Source: Pseudomonas gozinkensis (GTDB taxonomy: Bacteria; Pseudomonadota; Gammaproteobacteria; Pseudomonadales; Pseudomonadaceae). Taken from it: 64,000 nt of DNA. Position 1 is the first letter of the stretch; every line of letters begins with the position of its first letter. Positions 62,499 through 64,000 of the stretch are shown here, one piece after another. The notes beneath the pieces are model-generated. The model saw only the letters and a program-made list of their open reading frames with translations. It had not been told where the DNA came from and did no database searches. Location of the stretch: the NCBI RefSeq assembly GCF_014863585.1, contig NZ_CP062253.1, positions 1,700,501 through 1,764,500 on the forward strand, written 5' to 3'. Position numbers and translations under genes: made by a program.

Positions 62499-64000
62499 GT
62501 GAAGTCACTTCCCCTCGTCAGCCTTGTCATTCCAGCCTTCAATCCACGCTTTTTCGAGCGGGCATTGCGCAGCGCCGTCAGTCAGGGTTATGGCAATCTC
62601 GAAATCATCGTGTGCGACGACAGTCGTGGCCCTGAAATCGAGGCCATGGTCGCGGCGATGATCGAGCAGAGCGGGGTGGCCGTGCATTACGTGCGTAACC
62701 CGCGCACCCTGGGCATGGTCGGCAATCTGCAAGCCTGCCTGGATCAGGCACAGGGCGAATTCATCAAGTTTCTGTGTGATGACGATCAGTTGTTCACCAG
62801 CTGTATCGAGCACCAGGCCGATGTGCTGGCCCGGCATGACGATGTCAACCTGGTGCTGGCCCAGCGTCTGTTCTGGGACGCCGACGACATGGTGTTGCCT
62901 TCGCGCCTGGAAAATACGCCACTGTCGCCAACCAGCGGTTTGTTCAAGGGTGTAGACCTGCTGGCGCTCTTCGAGACGTTTCCGTCAAACATCCTTGGTG
63001 GTTTCAGCAGTGCCTTGTTCCGGCGCGCCGATATGGTCGAATTACTGCCGGCCTTGACCCAGCCGGGCCACTGCTTTGTGGCGAGCCTCGATTTTGCACT
63101 GTTCGTGTGTTTGCTGCGTCGCGGCAATGCGGTGGTCTCCAACCACGTCTTGAGTGTCGAGCGCCTTTATCCCGATCGTCTGAGCGGCCAGCAAGCCATG
63201 AAGGATGCTCTGGGGGTCGAGCAGCAATGGCTGCTGCAAATGCTCAAGTCGCGCAGTGGCGAGTCGGCACCTGCAAAGGGGTGGGTGCGGTATGTGCCGA
63301 TGTCCAAGGCAGACGAATCGCCGCGGGTCTGGCAAGAACTGCCTCTGAGCCGAACGCTCGGTACCAAACAGAGTGCACAGATATGGCAGGTCGGCAATAA
63401 AAGCCAGAGTTTTTCCGAGCTCTATTCGCAATGGCTGGAGTGTCGCGCGCTCAGCGACGTCCAACGCAGATTGCTGCCGGACATTTTGGCGGGCTGGCCA
63501 TCCACGCCGCGAATCGTCCCCATCGTGGTTGATGAGCAAGGCAGTCCGGCGGCGCTGGAGCGTACGCTGGAAAGCCTCGCCGCCCAGGACTACCCGCCCG
63601 AACTGACACTGGTGCTTTCCAGCGATTGCGCGGAGCCGGCACTGGATGGACGAGTGTTTCATTTGCCGTTGCAGGACGATTACCTGCAACAGATCAATCA
63701 GCTACTGCCTCAGCTCGAAGGTGCCGACTGGTTCTATCTGCTGCGTGCCGGCGATCGTCTGGTGGTCCCTGCGTTGCTGATGTTGGCCGAGCGCATCGCC
63801 TTCGACACGGCCTTGCGCGTTGTGTACAGCGATGAGGGCGGTTTGCGTGCGGGTGAGCCGGTCGGACCGGCGTTCAAGCCTGACTTCAACCTGGATCTGA
63901 TGCGCACCTTTCCTTATGTCGGCCGCGCCCTTGCGTTCCAGCGCGACACCTTTCTGGCTCTCGGCGGTTTCGACTCGACGTTCACTGAGCTGGCGCCGCA
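62499..64000 (+). CDS. GT2-family glycosyltransferase, probably flagellin-modifying (5' part)
   Basis: An open frame of at least 500 codons from GTG 62499 (VKSLPLVSLVIPAFNPRFFERALRSAVSQGY), running off the right edge. The first GT-A domain (about 1-230) has LEIIVCDDS and the DxD-like FLCDDDQLF. A second GT2-like unit begins near residue 330 (IVPIVVDEQGSPAALERTLESLAAQDYPPELTLVLSSDC). Its position straight after flgL, where fluorescent pseudomonads carry flagellin glycosyltransferases before fliC, suggests that role. The ribosome site is weak. Confidence 0.82.
   Translation, partial: MKSLPLVSLVIPAFNPRFFERALRSAVSQGYGNLEIIVCDDSRGPEIEAMVAAMIEQSGVAVHYVRNPRTLGMVGNLQACLDQAQGEFIKFLCDDDQLFTSCIEHQADVLARHDDVNLVLAQRLFWDADDMVLPSRLENTPLSPTSGLFKGVDLLALFETFPSNILGGFSSALFRRADMVELLPALTQPGHCFVASLDFALFVCLLRRGNAVVSNHVLSVERLYPDRLSGQQAMKDALGVEQQWLLQMLKSRSGESAPAKGWVRYVPMSKADESPRVWQELPLSRTLGTKQSAQIWQVGNKSQSFSELYSQWLECRALSDVQRRLLPDILAGWPSTPRIVPIVVDEQGSPAALERTLESLAAQDYPPELTLVLSSDCAEPALDGRVFHLPLQDDYLQQINQLLPQLEGADWFYLLRAGDRLVVPALLMLAERIAFDTALRVVYSDEGGLRAGEPVGPAFKPDFNLDLMRTFPYVGRALAFQRDTFLALGGFDSTFTELAP

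Noticed and set aside
1..64000. Search for tRNA, rRNA, transposase, integrase and prophage genes
   Set aside because: None recognised by eye; a tRNAscan or HMM search could still find a short element that I missed.

Overview
The window is a chromosomal segment of a fluorescent Pseudomonas (P. fluorescens group). This rests on gene content (phhA-phhB-phhC with phhR, cpxR/spy/cpxA, plpD, recQ, flgF-flgL), on high-GC codon use, and on typical Pseudomonas intergenic palindromes. Gene order in several blocks matches what I recall of P. aeruginosa (trkH through cpx to scpAB, and recQ-marR-fimV-like-plpD). There is no rRNA, tRNA, CRISPR array, transposase or prophage gene.

Region 1 (1-13.1 kb) is a biofilm adhesin locus. 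A type I secretion system (TolC-like outer-membrane protein, ABC ATPase and the start of the membrane-fusion protein, all on the minus strand) is divergent from a 2885-residue adhesin of the LapA/MapA type. The adhesin has an N-terminal retention module with a TAAG dialanine site, 750-bp near-identical tandem repeats, a von Willebrand A domain and C-terminal RTX repeats. No lapD or lapG is present in the window, and the length and setting fit the second adhesin (MapA) better than LapA itself.

Region 2 (13.06-19.56 kb) is a tandem duplication of a roughly 3-kb cassette: terminator, palindromic repeat, DUF6124-type gene, structured leader RNA (possibly related to C4 antisense RNA), second terminator, a seven-bladed YVTN propeller gene and a ybaN-like (DUF454) gene. 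The first copy ends in a truncated ybaN. The two propeller genes share an almost identical central segment but have unrelated N-termini and diverged propellers. This is the most accessory-looking part of the window.

Region 3 (19.5-34.6 kb) holds housekeeping and metabolic genes: YecA/UPF0149, RecQ, MarR, a short FimV-like protein, the patatin autotransporter PlpD, a SelW-like thioredoxin-fold protein, an EamA transporter, two AraC regulators, an LpxH-like phosphoesterase, an HD-domain protein, a DUF962 membrane protein, TrkH and a small nitroreductase.

Region 4 (34.6-43.9 kb) contains a Cpx-like envelope-stress system (kinase, Spy/CpxP chaperone, regulator, coiled-coil membrane protein) with a GTAAA-N6-GTAAA box. 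It is followed by YciI and YciB, then a plus-strand run of PHP nuclease, YciO, ScpA, ScpB, DUF1289 and RluB.

Region 5 (43.9-53.7 kb) is about aromatic amino acids: an AroP-type permease preceded by a tryptophan-rich leader peptide with competing hairpins, then phhA-phhB-phhC divergent from phhR. Between them lie a pentapeptide-repeat protein, ArfB, an MFS transporter and two small proteins of 59 and 43 residues.

Region 6 (54.0-64 kb) is the flagellar operon flgFGHIJKL and the start of a GT2 glycosyltransferase that probably glycosylates flagellin. flgF follows phhR here; flgBCDE are not in the window.
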